A DNA stretch of 64,000 bases from Amaranthus tricolor (GCF_026212465.1 NC_080056.1:16689874-16753873); one strand, 5' to 3'; positions 33,486 through 45,290 are shown, counted from the first letter of the stretch. Program-made: numbers and translations. The notes: generated from the letters alone by a model not told the origin.

Positions 33486-34680
33486 TGTTGGCCTCTTAAG
33501 GTTTAGATGATGACTTCACTTTTAAATAAACAAACATATTTTTAGAGATTGTTTTGTAGGTATATATCCGATTTAGTTTGAATCGTTGTTGAAGCCTATG
33601 ACTTGGTTAGTGGAAGATGTACATGTCTTAATATGTCCAAGATGTTAGATAAGTGTTATAATGTTCAAAGTAGACGTACAGTCTACTGTTCCTAAAATGA
33701 ACATTCTGACTGAAGTTGAAGCTGGAGACAGTACGTTGTTCCTACGTAGCAGGTCTGGAGAATAACATCGACTGGAAAATTGCGAATTAATTATTTTCTG
33801 TTTTTAAGTTGATGTAATGGTTTTGAATTAATTTAATTGCTTAAATTAATTAGTAAGTTAATTGGCTAAACTATTTTTAGGTTATCTAAAAATAGCCTAA
33901 AGACTTTTTCTTTTTAAGATTTAGATCTCCTATTTTTTAGTATCTTGTGTTTTTAACTCCTATGCTATTTTTAGCATAAGGAAACTGATTTTCTCTTTGA
34001 GCAAATAACAGCCGAACACTTTCATAATTCCACCACCTTTTGTTTTGAGAACGTGGGGGTAGTGGGAGGTATGTCTGAGGAAATTGCTGGCTGTTCCCAC
34101 TATAAATAGAAGGGACTTTGCTCAAACCGTGTATCAATCCAAGAGAATAAAAGAGTGTCCATTAAAGGGAGATCATCTTAAGAAAAATATTTTCAGTTTT
34201 CCAATGCCAATTAATTTATTATATTTTTCTTAAGTAATTATTTTAATTCTTATCCTCTTGAGAATTGGCCTTGTAAGGGTTAATGAGTTTTTTTGTTGTA
34301 ATTAGACTTGTGGGAAATCTAAGGGAATAGAGAAGAGAAACGTGAGAAGAGAAAGAGAAGGAGAAAGTAGAGAAAGAGAATTAGGCCTAGAGTAGAGAAG
34401 CTTCAAGTGAAGCAAACATTGTTTTGTGTAATTGTAATTGATTGCCTAAACATATTGAGAATTTTGAAATTCTGGGGGATCGTGGTTTTTTCCTTCTTAT
34501 TAGGCCAAGAAGGTTTCCACATAAAATCTTTGTCTCCTTTTTATTTATTGCTTCTTAAGCTTAAGTTTTGTTTTGTTTGTTAAAATTCCGCAAGTTAGAG
34601 CAAAAACGTAGTACAACTCAATACACAACAATTCACCCCCCCGCTCTTGTTGCATTTGATCATCTCTTCATATTCCAACA
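33486..34680 (+). repeat. 3' LTR of the SIRE-like Copia
   Basis: 1195 bp, about 98 percent identical by eye to 28029-29220. TATA box at 34101-34108. Confidence 0.93.
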
Positions 34681-35301
34681 CTTTTGTTTCTTGCTTCTCC
34701 AGGTTACCAGATTTCCTCCCACTAGAGTGAAGTATCCTGATGTTGACTTCCTGTCTTCTTCGTCACCTGCCCTCAGCATCGTTATAGGTGACTAATTCCA
34801 AATGACCGTTCTTTCGATACAATATACCTCTCCCTGGCTTTCCTTTAAGATACCTCAAGATCCTGAACATTGCTTCCATGTGTTGGACTTGGGGCTTATG
34901 CATGAATCGACTCATAACTCCTACTGCATAAGCGATATATGGTCTTGTATGTGCAAGATAAATAAGTTTTCCTACCAGTCGTTGGTATTGGACACGATCC
35001 GTTAGTTACCTTCTTGTTTCATGTGTAAACCATGTATTCCTGTTTCAGGTGTAGGACCCCAAACATCTGAATGAATAAGCATAAATGGAGAAATAGCTTT
35101 ATTCAAACTACAAGAATATGAATGTTTTTGACTTTTCGCAAGAATACAAGTTTCACATTTAAAGTTTGTTTTAATTCCTTTAAAGGGGGTTCCCTTTTCA
35201 TCTTCCCTAAAACCTAAGCCCTTACTTCCTTCATTTGGGCCGTTTTTGTGTTTAATCTCTCCTTCCCTTTCTCTGCTACCTAATATTCCCATGAGGGCCA
35301 C
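34681..35301 (-). pseudogene. Integrase/RT/RNase H remnants of the RE1-like Copia
   Basis: On the minus strand 35301 to about 35030 encodes the GAG-pre-integrase/integrase start (CETCILAKSQKHSY, LIHSDVWGPTPETG). The chain then jumps to the end of reverse transcriptase (LVGKLIYLAHTRPYIAYA, RILRYLKGKPGRG), with frame breaks, and to RNase H (STSGYFTLVGGNLVTWRS). The missing middle is an internal deletion. Confidence 0.82.
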
Positions 35302-36311
35302 TCCTGGTTCCTTCCTTTGCTCATCAATGGTGAGTTCTTCTCCTTAACCCACTGCTGCTCTCCCTGTGGTTCTGATCTGCTCGATATTTCCGCCGGTTTA
35401 CTTATTTTTTTCTTTGCATCTGGCCACCAATCTGGGTAGCCTACCAATTTGAAACACTCGTTTTTGGTGTGTCTTGTGCCACCACAATGAGTGCACTTCA
35501 GGTGACTCTTATCATCATCCCTCCGGTAAGGTTTTTCGGTTTTTCTTGCCATAAAAACTCCCCCTGAGCCCGTTGAGTTCAAATCTGATGAGGGCGCTTG
35601 TCTCATGATTCCCCTCCTCATTGTTTCACGCCTAATGCTAGCAAAGGCTTTTTCCAGAGTGGGTAAAGGGTCTTGGAGAAGCAAATCTCTCTTTTCTTTG
35701 TCAAATGTTTCGTTAATTCCTGCTAAAAATTGATATAACCGATTATTTTGTGTTAATTGGTTATAGATGATGATGTCGTTTGGGTCTTTCATAGGATTTG
35801 GTTGTCTCCTGTCTATCTCCTTCCATAGAGTAATTAATCTGCTGTAGTACTTTTCGATTGGTTCACTTCCTTGCTGTATTTTGTTGGCCTTGACTGTGAG
35901 ATCGAATATTTGCAATTTGTTCCTACCACTGCTGAAAAGAGTCTCGATCCCCTCCCATAAGGTCTTTGCTCTTGGAAAATCAAGAAATTGATTTACCAGT
36001 TCTAGATCTATGTTTTCAATTATCCAAGAAACAATTGAATCATACCGGGTTCACTGGCTGTACCCTAGATCAGTTTTTGGTGGTGGTTCGGCAATGATAT
36101 GATTGAGCTGACCACGACCACTAATAGCCAAGTGCATTAGCCTGGCCTATTTTGTGTAGTTTTGATTTGTTAGTTTTTTAGAGATTGAAAGGGATGTGCT
36201 AGTTATTGTTTCTGTGGGTTGTTGATTGGGGTTTAACTGTTTGATCAATTGTAATAACTGACCCATAGTCACTGGCTGATCTGAGACAATGATTTCTCTG
36301 GAATCCTTCAT
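35280..36311 (-). pseudogene. Gag of the RE1-like Copia
   Basis: The frame starts at ATG 36311 (MKDSREIIVSD) and runs through a UBN2-type gag to a CX2CX4HX4C zinc knuckle (CTHCGGTRHTKNEC, about 35447-35490). TAG at 36147-36149 (in NYTK*ARLM) and TGA at 36051-36053 (in GYSQ*TRYDS) both sit where Copia gags have Trp, so each is a single G to A change. Downstream of 35915 the frame is open for 211 codons. In the family gag packages the RNA into virus-like particles in the cytoplasm; this copy is dead. Confidence 0.85.
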
Positions 36312-36389
36312 TTTCGGGTGTTTTCAAACAGGTAAGGTAAAAGGGTAAATGATGAATTTGCTTGAACGATTTCTGCTTCAGATTCGTTC

Positions 36390-36403
36390 TGGCTCTGATA
36401 CCA
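36390..36403 (-). other. Primer binding site of the RE1-like Copia
   Basis: The minus strand TGGTATCAGAGCCA abuts the LTR at 36404, fixing orientation. Confidence 0.9.
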
Positions 36404-36600
36404 TGATCAAAGTAAGAATCGAGTTTTGGGTTTAAGTCTGTGGTTTATTGTATTCTGTATGCTGTTTTACAAGGTAATGTTTATATATACCTATAATAAC
36501 TTAGGGTTTCCTAAATTACAGATTACACAATATTATATTTATGTTAACTTCTATAATTACTAATATTCTGTGAATATCATTTTATTCTCATATTCTAACA
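36404..36600 (-). repeat. 5' LTR of the RE1-like Copia
   Basis: 197 bp, TG...CA, paired with 27448-27655. Confidence 0.92.
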
Positions 36601-36619
36601 AGATGCACTAGTGGAAAAA

Positions 36620-36865
36620 ATCTCATCTGCTGCGGTTTTTTGGCCATTATTTGCTGCGGTTTTGGCCCCAGTCAAGAGTGATAGCAGCAAATCGCCTATT
36701 TTAAATGCCGCGGTTAAAAACCGCAGCAAAAAGGGCATTATTTGCTGCAATCAACCCACAACAGCAACAAATAAAGAGGAGTATTTGCTGCGGTCAGCCC
36801 CAAAACCGCAGCAAATACTCCTCTTTATTTGTTGCGGTTATGGGATGACCGCAACAAATAGTTGG
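36620..36865. repeat. Left subterminal repeat array of the CACTA element
   Basis: TTTGCTGCGGT, its inverse and variants (TTTGCTGCAAT, TTTGTTGCGGT) occur about ten times within 250 bp, in direct and inverted orientation. Confidence 0.85.
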
Positions 36866-37399
36866 TATTTTTTTTTCTTTTTCTTTTTATACTAATAATT
36901 ATCCAATAATAATGTACAATGTAATAACAATGATTAATCCAATAATCCAATGATAATCACAAATAATCACCAATAATCTCTTTGTAATAATAAACTCTCG
37001 ATCGTATATATAATATAATATTATGTATGTACATATATATATATATATATATAATATACATTAAAGTCTTAAAAAATCTATACTAATTACAATTTATCAA
37101 GGACAAAAATTAGCAAGATACGCGGCAATCTTGTCTTTTAATTCGCGTATCTCTCCACTCCTCAGAGGGTGTGTTTCCCTCGGAATGTCGTATAAAACTT
37201 ATAGTATAATATAAAATTAAAAGATTAATAAACATTATATTTTACCAATAATAATAATTTAATTAAGAACGTAACAAATACTTACGGCATCTATATTGTC
37301 GACTCCAAACTCCTTCACGGATTTTATAATATCGTCCATATACTTCAGCGTGTAGTAGCTGCAATCAACGGAAGTAGAAGGTTGTTGAAAGCAGTAAGA

Positions 37400-38152
37400 G
37401 AAAATAGATGTTAGTGCCAAAAAAGCTTAAAAACGCATAATTCGCAACTTAACAAGTAATTTCTAGCATATGACTATGATTTTCAATTCTAACCACTTCA
37501 ACACAATAATATATACCAAATAGAGTTATGTGCCATGTTTCGTGCAAAACAAACCAAGTTTGAGCTACTTTATGCGCAAAAGTGCCAAAAACGCTTTAAA
37601 ACCCTTAAAATCGCAACTTAACAAGTAATATCTAGCATATGACTATGATTTTCAATTCTAACCACTTCAACACAATAATATATACCAAATAGTGTTGTGT
37701 GCCAAGTTTCGTGCAAAACATACCAAGTTTGAGCTACTTTATGCGCAAAAGTGCCAAAAACGCTTAAAAACCCTTAAAATCGCAACTTAACACGTAATTT
37801 CTAGCATATGACAATGATTTTCAATTCTAACCACTTGAACACAATAATATATACCAAATAGTGTTATGTGCCAAGTTTCGTGCAAAACAAACCAAGTTTG
37901 AGCTACTTTATGCGCAAAAGTGGCAGAAATGCTAAAAAACGCATAAAATCGCAACTTAACACGTAATTTCTAGCACATGAAAATGATTTTCAATTCTAAA
38001 CACTTCAACACAATAATATATACCAAATAATATTGTGTGCCAAGTTCCGTACAAATCAAACCAAGTTCGAGCTACTTTATGCGCAAAAGTGGCAAAAATG
38101 CTTAAAAACGCATAAAATCGCAACTTAACATGTAATTTCTAGCATATGACTA
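37400..38152. repeat. 169-bp tandem repeat array, first block
   Basis: Five units start (anchor AGCATATGACTATGATT) near 37467, 37634, 37803, 37972 and 38141, spaced 167-169 bp. Each unit reads through CACTTCAACACAATAATATA, GTGCCAAGTTTCGTGC and GAGCTACTTTATGCGCAAAA. The fifth unit is cut by inserted DNA at about 38153. Confidence 0.92.
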
Positions 38153-39304
38153 TGATACCTTGCCTCGTGGTTTGAGCCTTAACCAAGGATACCTGGAGCC
38201 AAGAAACCATGGAAACGTGATCTCCATACATGGATCAAGCCATCAAAGCCCAAGAACCATGAATCTGGTGCACACAGCTCACTAGGATACGAGCGCAAGG
38301 TGGGCCAGTCACTGATCAGTACTGATCAGTGCCCAAGTGTTATGGTTTTTAATTTTTGTTTTAAGAGCCATATTGTATAGCACGTTATTAGGGATGCAAA
38401 CGGGGCGGGACGGGGCGGGTATTGGAATTACCATCCCTATCCCCATTTATTAATGCAATCCCCATCCCCATCCCCATCCCCGCAGCGGGTATAATATTTT
38501 TTCCCGTCCCCGCCCCGATGGGTTTGTATCTAAAACCATCCCCGCCCCACCACCCATCTGGGTATCCATCCCCGTGTGATACCCATTTTCCCCGCCCCAC
38601 CACTCGTCAAATCTCCGCTTAATACCCATCTGTGCCACATATTTATATTCAATCCTTGTCTCAAAAAAACGCATAACCAAAGTCTCAAACAAATATACAT
38701 GTCTAAAACAAAAGTATTTCAACATCAACTCAAAATCATCTAAAGTAAATCAATCCAGAATAATCTCATCACTATCCAATACCTGGATGAAGCATACTTT
38801 ATGAAAAAAATTGATTAGCTATCTATCTTCCAAGATCCACCCATTTCTAATTCTTTACTGTTTGTTTAGATTATGCATGTTATGATTTTCAAAATCCTTA
38901 TCAAATCTCCAATTAGGCTCCAAAAGGCCAAATTTAGGGTTTTGAAAATAATTTTTTTTTTAAAACATAAACCGGATACCGGGTACCTAGTTTCCCAAAA
39001 TTTGTACATATTTTGAGGCGGGTATCTTGAGGCGGGGCGGGGCAGGGATGGGGCGGGTATCACCTAAAACCCATCCCCATCTCCATCCCCGCGGTGGGTA
39101 TGAATTTTGTACTCGTACCCGCCCCATGACCCATCAAACCGGGACCCATCCCTTCCCCGATGGGGCGGGTCGGGTCTCCTATTAGACCCGCCCCGCCTGC
39201 ATCCCTACACGTGATGTTTATAGCCGTTAGCTAGCTAGAAACCTATAAATAGAGGTTGTCTCTCATGTATATGGATTTAGTTTTGTGATTAATAAGAATT
39301 CTCA
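38153..39304. mobile_element. Possible solo LTR inserted in the tandem array
   Basis: The DNA breaking the array starts TGATACCTTGCCTCG and ends TAAGAATTCTCA, i.e. TG...CA. It has a TATA box CCTATAAATAGA near 39240. Repeat sequence resumes at CTTTATACGCAAAAG, about 110 bp further into the unit, so there is no clean target duplication. It contains a hAT-like element. LTR identity is inference. Confidence 0.35.
38389..39207. mobile_element. hAT-like non-autonomous element with 8-bp duplication
   Basis: 819 bp. Ends TAGGGATGCAAACGGGGCGG and, inward from the right, TAGGGATGCAGGCGGGGCGG are inverted repeats. The flanks are CACGTTAT (38381-38388) and CACGTGAT (39208-39215), one mismatch over the 8 bp expected of hAT. 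Subterminal CCCCATCCCCATCCCCGC and GGGGCGGG repeats make it a GC-rich island. It has no transposase; reading frames inside are repeat artefacts. Confidence 0.88.
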
Positions 39305-39860
39305 CTTTATACGCAAAAGTACCAAAAACGCTTAAAAACCCTTAAAATCGCAAATTAACACGTACTTTCTAGCATATGACTATGATTTACAATTCTAACC
39401 ACTTCAACACAATAATATATACCAAATAGTGTTGTGTGCCAATTTTTGTACAAAACAAACCAAGTTTGAGCTACTTTATGCGCGAAAGTGCCAAAAAAGC
39501 TTAAAAACGCATAAAATCGCAACTTAACACGTAATTTCTAGCATATGACAATGATTTTCAAGTCTAACCACTTCAACACAATAATATATGCCAAATAATG
39601 TTGTGTACCAAGTTTCGTGCAAATCAAACCAAGTTTGAGCTACTTTATGCGCAAAAGTGGCAAAAATGCTTTAAAACGCATAAAATCGCAGCTTAACACG
39701 TAATTTCTAGCATATGACTATGATTTTCAATTCTAACCACTTCAACACAATAACATATACCAAATAGTGTTGTGTGCCAAGTTTCGTGCAAAACAAACCA
39801 AATTTGAGCTACTTTATGGGCAAAAGTGCCAAAAAAGCTTAAAAACGCATAAAATCGAAT
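39305..39860. repeat. 169-bp tandem repeat array, second block
   Basis: Units anchored near 39371, 39540 and 39709, again 169 bp apart, ending at CATAAAATCGA near 39858. A further single unit is at 40870-41010. Confidence 0.9.
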
Positions 39861-41034
39861 TTGTGTACCTTTATTGCTGTCCATTTTTGAAATGTGGCTC
39901 TGGATGTAGATCACATTTGTCCACGCACTTTTTTCATTGTGCTGAAACGCATGGAAAAAGGAATACTATTTATATATATATATAACACTAAATTAAATCA
40001 AATTGGTAAAATAATTAATATTACGTACACATTCAACAACGCTTTGAATTTTGTGTTGCGAGGCGGGCTTTGAGGTTTTTGTAATGAGTCGAAGACGTGC
40101 ACGGTGTTCATTAAAGCACATATGACCAAACGTATCCAATGCAAACTACAAACGCAAATTTAAAATAAACAAATTAGAGATTAGGTGACTTTAAAAATCA
40201 AAAGATAAGTTGAATTTAAAAAATAAAACTTACTCTTCCACATATGGAGCCAGAATGAACGTGTGTTTAGATGCAAGGGAATTAGTCAAAGCAATCTCAA
40301 TGTATGCTCTGACGTCATTTGGAACATTTACACATTTAGTACCCGAAATCGACTCAGGACAAAACCATCCAATTTTTAGTGGAGGTTCGCAAGAATTTAG
40401 CTCCTCGTAAGCCGCACTAAACTCACGAATAAGAAAATTTTTTTAGTAATTCGGTTATTAAAACAATTAAACAACAATGCCTAACTTGTAAGATAATGAA
40501 CATCACCTCAAGTAGACATGGAAAAGATTCTACAAAAAAAAGTTATATTTATTATTGTCAATTAAATTAATTTTAAAATGAAACTAAATCAATAAAAATA
40601 GTAAGACCTCGCCTTTTCTTTTCTTACTGGTAGTGAGAGCATCCATTGGTGGAGCGTCTTCAGTCTCAAAATCATTGTCAATTGGTGGAGCGTCTTCAGC
40701 CATACGCTCGTATCTCACAAGTTGGTCCTCTTCACTATCATAACTACGATGCTCATTATCCGAGGTCTCAATCTCGGGGACAATTTCGTCTCTGAATAGA
40801 TGCATTGTATATCAGTACCTGAAAGAGTATGAATAGAAATATATTAGAACATAAGCTAAGTAATATTAAGAATATGACTATGATTTACAATTCTAATACG
40901 TTCAACACAATAATATATAACAAATAGTGTTGTGTGCAAAGTTTCATGCAAAACAAACCAAGTTTGAGCTACTTTATGCACGAAAGTGCCAAAAAAAACT
41001 TTAAAAAGCTTAAAATTCATACCTTGTGAATCAC

Positions 41035-44000
41035 TTAATTCAAATGTATTCCTTCCGTGTGATCTACACGCATATAACCAATATCTACATCATCTACATC
41101 ATTTTGATCCACTGATTTTGGATTGATAAAGGGAGGGGAGTCTTCAAAAGCTTCAAATTCTTCCTCATCCTCAACATCACCTATACCAAGGATGCTTCTT
41201 TTTCCCGGTACAACAATAGACCATTTTTTATTAGATGGGTCTACAATGTAGAATACTTACTTGGCTTGTGTGGCTAGTATGAGTGGCTCCTTACTATCAC
41301 GCAAACGAGCTAAGTCTACAAGAGTGAATCCACAAGGGTCGTCATTTTTTATGCATCATCGATTATTATCTACCTACTTATTTGAAAAGATCAATATTGA
41401 AAGTAGAGTATTCAAGCTCCCATATTTCATGTACCCGCCCGTAGTATACCAATTTAGGATTAACCGGCTCTTGATCCTTCGCACTCGCATAAAATTTAGA
41501 TGACGCCAAAATAGAAACCCCACTATTCTGTAGATAAGATGACTTCTTGTTTTGACCTTCAGTCCAAAATGTGAAGCCATTGACATCGTAACCGTCATAT
41601 TTGTTGACATCGTCACGTGGACCAAAAACTAACCTCTTAACAATTTCGGATACACCCTTGAGTTCTTCGCATATTACTTGATTATGAAACCAATTAATGA
41701 ACGTCTTGTTATGCAACTGCATCAATGCTCTGTCCCCTTTAGAAGGATGTTTTGCGCGCAATATATCAAAATGCTCACTCAAAAAAGTATGGACTTCCGG
41801 AATATGATGCAACACATACAAGTGTGCTTGTAGAAGGCTGTCTCGAGGAGGTGTGACCGATTTGGAGCCAATTGTTCCTTTTTCCCTCAAGCCTTCCTTC
41901 ATGTCTGGAGGTGGGAAGTCCAATAGGCTTTGCCATGGCCAAATACTCGTCTATAAAGTTACTAATCTCATCGCTCACAGTGCCTTGAATCATACTTCCC
42001 TGGGGTTGTGTTGGATTCCTCACCTTGTTTTGTAAAACATCCATGTGTCTTTCAAAAGGATAACAACACCTTAAAAAAACTGGACCCAAAAGCTTGATCT
42101 TACGAACGAGATGGAGAATAAGATGAATCATTATGTCAAAGAAAGAAAGTGGAAAATACATCTCAAACTTGCATAAAGTTACAATGACGTCGAGTTGAAG
42201 TGCATCAAGTTTAAAGGGATCAAGAACTTTACTACAAATTGTGTTGAAGAACGAACATAGCTTGGTAATAGCATATCTCACATGTTTTAGCAGTATTCCA
42301 CGGATTGCAATTGATAAGAACGCTTGCATCATTACATGGAAATCATGAGATTTCATGCTTCCCAACTTCAGCTCACCATTTAGGCTCACAAATCTCTTCA
42401 TGTTGGATGAGTACCCAGACGGAACCTTAATGCCATACAAACACTCACAAAATGTCCCTTCTCTGCTTTGGACAATGTGTAGCAAGCTGGAGGCAAATAA
42501 ACTTTGTCATTACTCATCTTCTTCTTACTGCCACCAACTTCATCAGCTCTATTTCTTTTCTTACTCACCGTAACATTTGCCCAACACTCCGGAAGAAGAC
42601 CTTTACATTCAAACCAATCTCGCACGGCTCTAACATCTTTTGTCTTACCCGAAATGTTCATGAGAGTCCCGAGTATGGCATCGCATACATTTTTCTCTAT
42701 ATGCATAACGTCAAGATAATGCCTAACCTGTAGATCTCTCTAATATGGGTCCAAAAGATTGATTCATTTTTCTATAATCGGTCTTTACCCCCTTACACTT
42801 GCCCCGTTTTACCAAATACAGTCTCAACTCCCTTCACCTGTTCATAAACCTCATAAACGGTCAACGGTCGACGAGCTACACGGTCCTCAACCTCCCCGTT
42901 GAACAACATCTTCTTCTTACGATATTGGTGGTCTCGTGGGAGGAACTTTCGATGGTGCATGAATACGTGTTTGCACTTAGGAATCCACGTGGATTCCATG
43001 TCATCGATACATATTGGGCATGCTTTCTTCCCTTTGTTCTTATACCCCGATAAGTTGCCATATGCCGGAAAATCATTAACGGTGCATAAAAGCATTGCAC
43101 GCAAGGTGAACTCCTCATTAGTATATGCATCAAACACTCAAACGCCTTTATCCCACATCTTTCTCAAATCCTCAATGAGAGGTGCAAGATATACATCTAT
43201 GTCATTGCCAGGTTGTTTAGGACCCGAGATAAGAAGCGAAAGCATAATGTACTTACGCTTCATACACAACCAAGGTGGCAAATTATAGATCACTAAAAGT
43301 ACCAGCCAAGTACTATGTTGAGAACTAAGATTGCCGAATGGGTTCATTACTTCCGTACACAATCCGAGCCTTAAATTATGAACCTCATCCCCAAAAGTCT
43401 TATGCAACCTATCAATACTCTTCCACTCCGGAGAATCAGATGGATGTGTGAGCAAGTGACCTTTCTTCACCTTATCTACACGCCACCTCAAATTTAACGT
43501 ATCTTTCTTTATAGAAAAAAAGCACTTGAATCTAGGTATTATTGGAAGATACCGCAATACCTTAGCCAGGGGCCCTTTAGCATCCCGCGCCCCTTTACGC
43601 TTGTAGCGCGATAACCCACACCTAGGACACTCTTCTAAGTTCTCGTTTTCATTCCGATACAACACATAATCATTTGGACACGCATGAATCTTCTGGTACA
43701 CTAAGCCGAAAAGACACATGAGCTTTTTGGCATAATATGTCGACTTTGGAAGTTCATTTCCCTCAGGAAGCATCTCACCTAACACTTCTAATAACATTGT
43801 AAAACTAGCGTCACTCCAATTGAACTTTGACTTAATGTTGAAAATTGTCAACGCTGCTGTTAGTTTGGTGAACTTTGTACAACCAAGGTACAAAGGCTTT
43901 TGAGAAGCCTCTGTCAACAAGTCAAAAACACGAGGACGTTTTCCTAACTCATCCTCGACTTCCTCCATCATCTTATCAGCACGATCCACATCCTCATCGA

Positions 44001-44133
44001 CATTCTCTTCTTCTATCTCATACCCATTAACATGATCTACTATATCGTCATTGACATCAGCCACATTATTGACGTCCTCAATAAATTCCAACGATTTAAT
44101 GCTTCCATACATTCAAGAACGATCTTTTGTCAT
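41035..44133 (-). pseudogene. TNP2-type CACTA transposase (TNPD), decayed
   Basis: Starts at ATG 44133 (MTKDRS) and reads through the Transposase_21 region (PRCGLSRYKR, then IPRFKCFFSIKKDTLNLRW, then HNLRLGLCTEVMNPFG). A CxxC motif lies in KKACPICIDD. The DUF4218 region follows (MYFPLSFFDIMIHLILHL near 42150), then a DUF4216 region (41040-41520, VFYIVDPSNKKWSIVVPGK). The family cuts and pastes the element in the nucleus. Breaks: TGA 44113-44115 (Trp expected after MTKDRS), TGA 43138-43140, a frameshift near 42770, TAG 42740-42742 (Trp in PYWRDLQ), a frameshift near 42450, overlapping frames near 41850, several stops near 41330-41380, and TAA 41257-41259 (Gln in AKQVFYI). It cannot make active transposase. 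Confidence 0.88.
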
Positions 44134-44139
44134 CCTAAT

Positions 44140-45000
44140 TAGTGTGATTAATTAATTCAAAACAAAATTAATACACAACTTTCAAACATAGATATACTTA
44201 TTTATAACAAACATATTTAACCCTAAAAATATATACTTTGAATAATTAACATTGTATACTTCATACTTCATATACGTCACATTCTAATTCTATATAACCA
44301 AACATATTCTAATTCTATATAACCAAACATATTCTGATTATATACTTCATACTTCAATATTAAGCACTACATTATAAATAAAATCATATTCAAAATATAA
44401 ATAATAAAATTAAATCATTTAACTTTAGAAGTATAAGTATTTAATTCTAATAATTAAAGACAAGTATAACAACAAACCACATTTTTAACAAAATATGCAA
44501 ATAATTAACAAACCACACAAACCACATTCACAAATAATTACTAAATATGTAAATAATTAAAAAACCACATTTTTAACTAAATTAGTAAATTACAAGTGAA
44601 ACTATAAAAATATAAACTTGCAAATTTACAAAACAAATAATACCTAATTTTCGAATGTTATGAACTTGCAAAAAACTTAAAGGTTTGAGAATTTAAAAAG
44701 ACGAATAATACCTTAATTCATGAGTCTTGAAGATGAACAAGACCAAATGCCTTTGGTTTCAAACGGTTTTGAAGAATGATGAATAGTAGAAGTGGTAGGA
44801 GAAGAAGAATAGTCAAGCAAATGATGAACAAGTAGGGTTTATGAAAATTCGAAGTTTGAAGTTTGATGATGAACAAGAACAGTATAAGTTTGAAGTTTGA
44901 AGTCTGGATGGAGAAGAAGAACCGCTATATGTGTTCGTTTGTGGTATAATGAAACAGAAGGGTTTCGTCTTATGAAAATATAAACGTTAAAAAGGCGCTA
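44140..45000. other. CACTA 5' non-coding region
   Basis: AT-rich leader/promoter region upstream of the transposase on the minus strand. No coding frame is visible. Confidence 0.6.
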
Positions 45001-45009
45001 TTTTAATAC

Positions 45010-45275
45010 AATTTATTGCTGCGGTCATAGCAAGAACCGCAACATTTAATATCTTCGTGGACTTATTTGCTGCGGTCAAGGGAAAAACCGCAGCAACTGA
45101 GTGTCTTATTTGCTGCGGTCAAGGGCAAAACCGCAACAATTATTATTGCAACCGAGTATTTGCTGCGGTCAAACACAAAACCGCAGCAATTAATTGATTT
45201 TTTTTTCTAAATTCTTTTTGCTATTTATTGTTGCGTCTAAGTAAAACCGCAGCAAATGACAAGCAGCAAATAAGG
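45010..45275. repeat. Right subterminal repeat array of the CACTA element
   Basis: TTTGCTGCGGTCAAGG and AAAACCGCAGCAA repeats in both orientations, mirroring the left array. Confidence 0.85.
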
Positions 45276-45290
45276 TTTTTTCCACTAGTG

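Larger units (their letters stand above)
28029..34680 (+). mobile_element. SIRE-like Copia retrotransposon with envelope-like ORF
   Basis: LTRs at 28029-29220 (1192 bp) and 33486-34680 (1195 bp) begin TGTTGGCCTCTTAAGG and end ATATTCCAACA, with about twenty differences by eye. The target duplication CTTTT is perfect (28024-28028, 34681-34685). Directly after the 5' LTR the interior starts inside reverse transcriptase (RLEAIRILISF). Primer binding site, gag, protease and integrase are therefore deleted. Reverse transcriptase/RNase H remnants (29221-30486) and an extra ORF (31014-32693) remain. A TTGATTGATGACAAAAGGGG block near 33000 and AAAAAGAGGG next to the 3' LTR are polypurine features typical of Sireviruses. 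Confidence 0.92.
27448..36600 (-). mobile_element. RE1-like Copia retrotransposon, split by a SIRE-like element
   Basis: LTRs at 36404-36600 (5' in element sense) and 27448-27655 (3') share TG...CA ends (plus strand TGATCAAAGTAAG to CATATTCTAACA). They differ at about seven positions plus a 10-bp duplication. The flanking duplication is AGACG (27443-27447) and AGATG (36601-36605), one mismatch. The primer binding site is at 36390-36403, and the purine tract CTTGAAGGGGGTG sits next to the 3' LTR. Gag is at 35280-36311. Integrase is cut short and joined to the end of reverse transcriptase near 35020, so over 2 kb of pol is deleted. RNase H is split at 28028/34681 by another element. Confidence 0.92.
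37097..40805 (-). pseudogene. CACTA second gene with Ulp1/C48 protease-like C-terminus
   Basis: Exon-like pieces on the minus strand, from high to low coordinates: 40805-40584 (acidic, MHLFRDEIVPEIETSDNE); 40421-40234 (EFSAAYEELNSCEPPLKIG to TFILAPYVEE); about 40150-40035; about 37378-37286 (QPSTSVDCSYYTLKYMDDI); and 37197-37097 (YDIPRETHPLRSGEI, ending NFCP-stop). The SVDC-x-YY segment matches the catalytic Cys block of C48 SUMO-protease-like domains, often found in plant CACTA and MULE elements. The acceptor before QPST appears lost (TTTCAACAACC). The introns contain the 169-bp repeat array. Role in the element is unproven; expression is doubtful. Confidence 0.5.
36606..45290 (-). mobile_element. 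Complete CACTA (En/Spm) transposon
   Basis: It starts CACTAGTGGAAAAAA at 36606 and ends with the inverse TTTTTTCCACTAGTG at 45290. The 3-bp target duplication is ATG on both sides (36603-36605, 45291-45293). Both subterminal regions carry many TTTGCTGCGGT / ACCGCAGCAAA repeats (36625-36860 and 45010-45260), the expected transposase-binding array. Genes run on the minus strand: TNP2-type transposase (41035-44133), then a gene with a Ulp1/C48-like end (37097-40805). It holds a tandem repeat array and nested elements. It inserted one base pair pattern away from the Copia duplication AGATG, sharing the ATG. Confidence 0.95.

Noticed and set aside
38388..38728. Gly/Trp- and Pro-rich frames on both strands
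   Set aside because: They are translations of CCCCATCCCC subterminal repeats of the hAT element.
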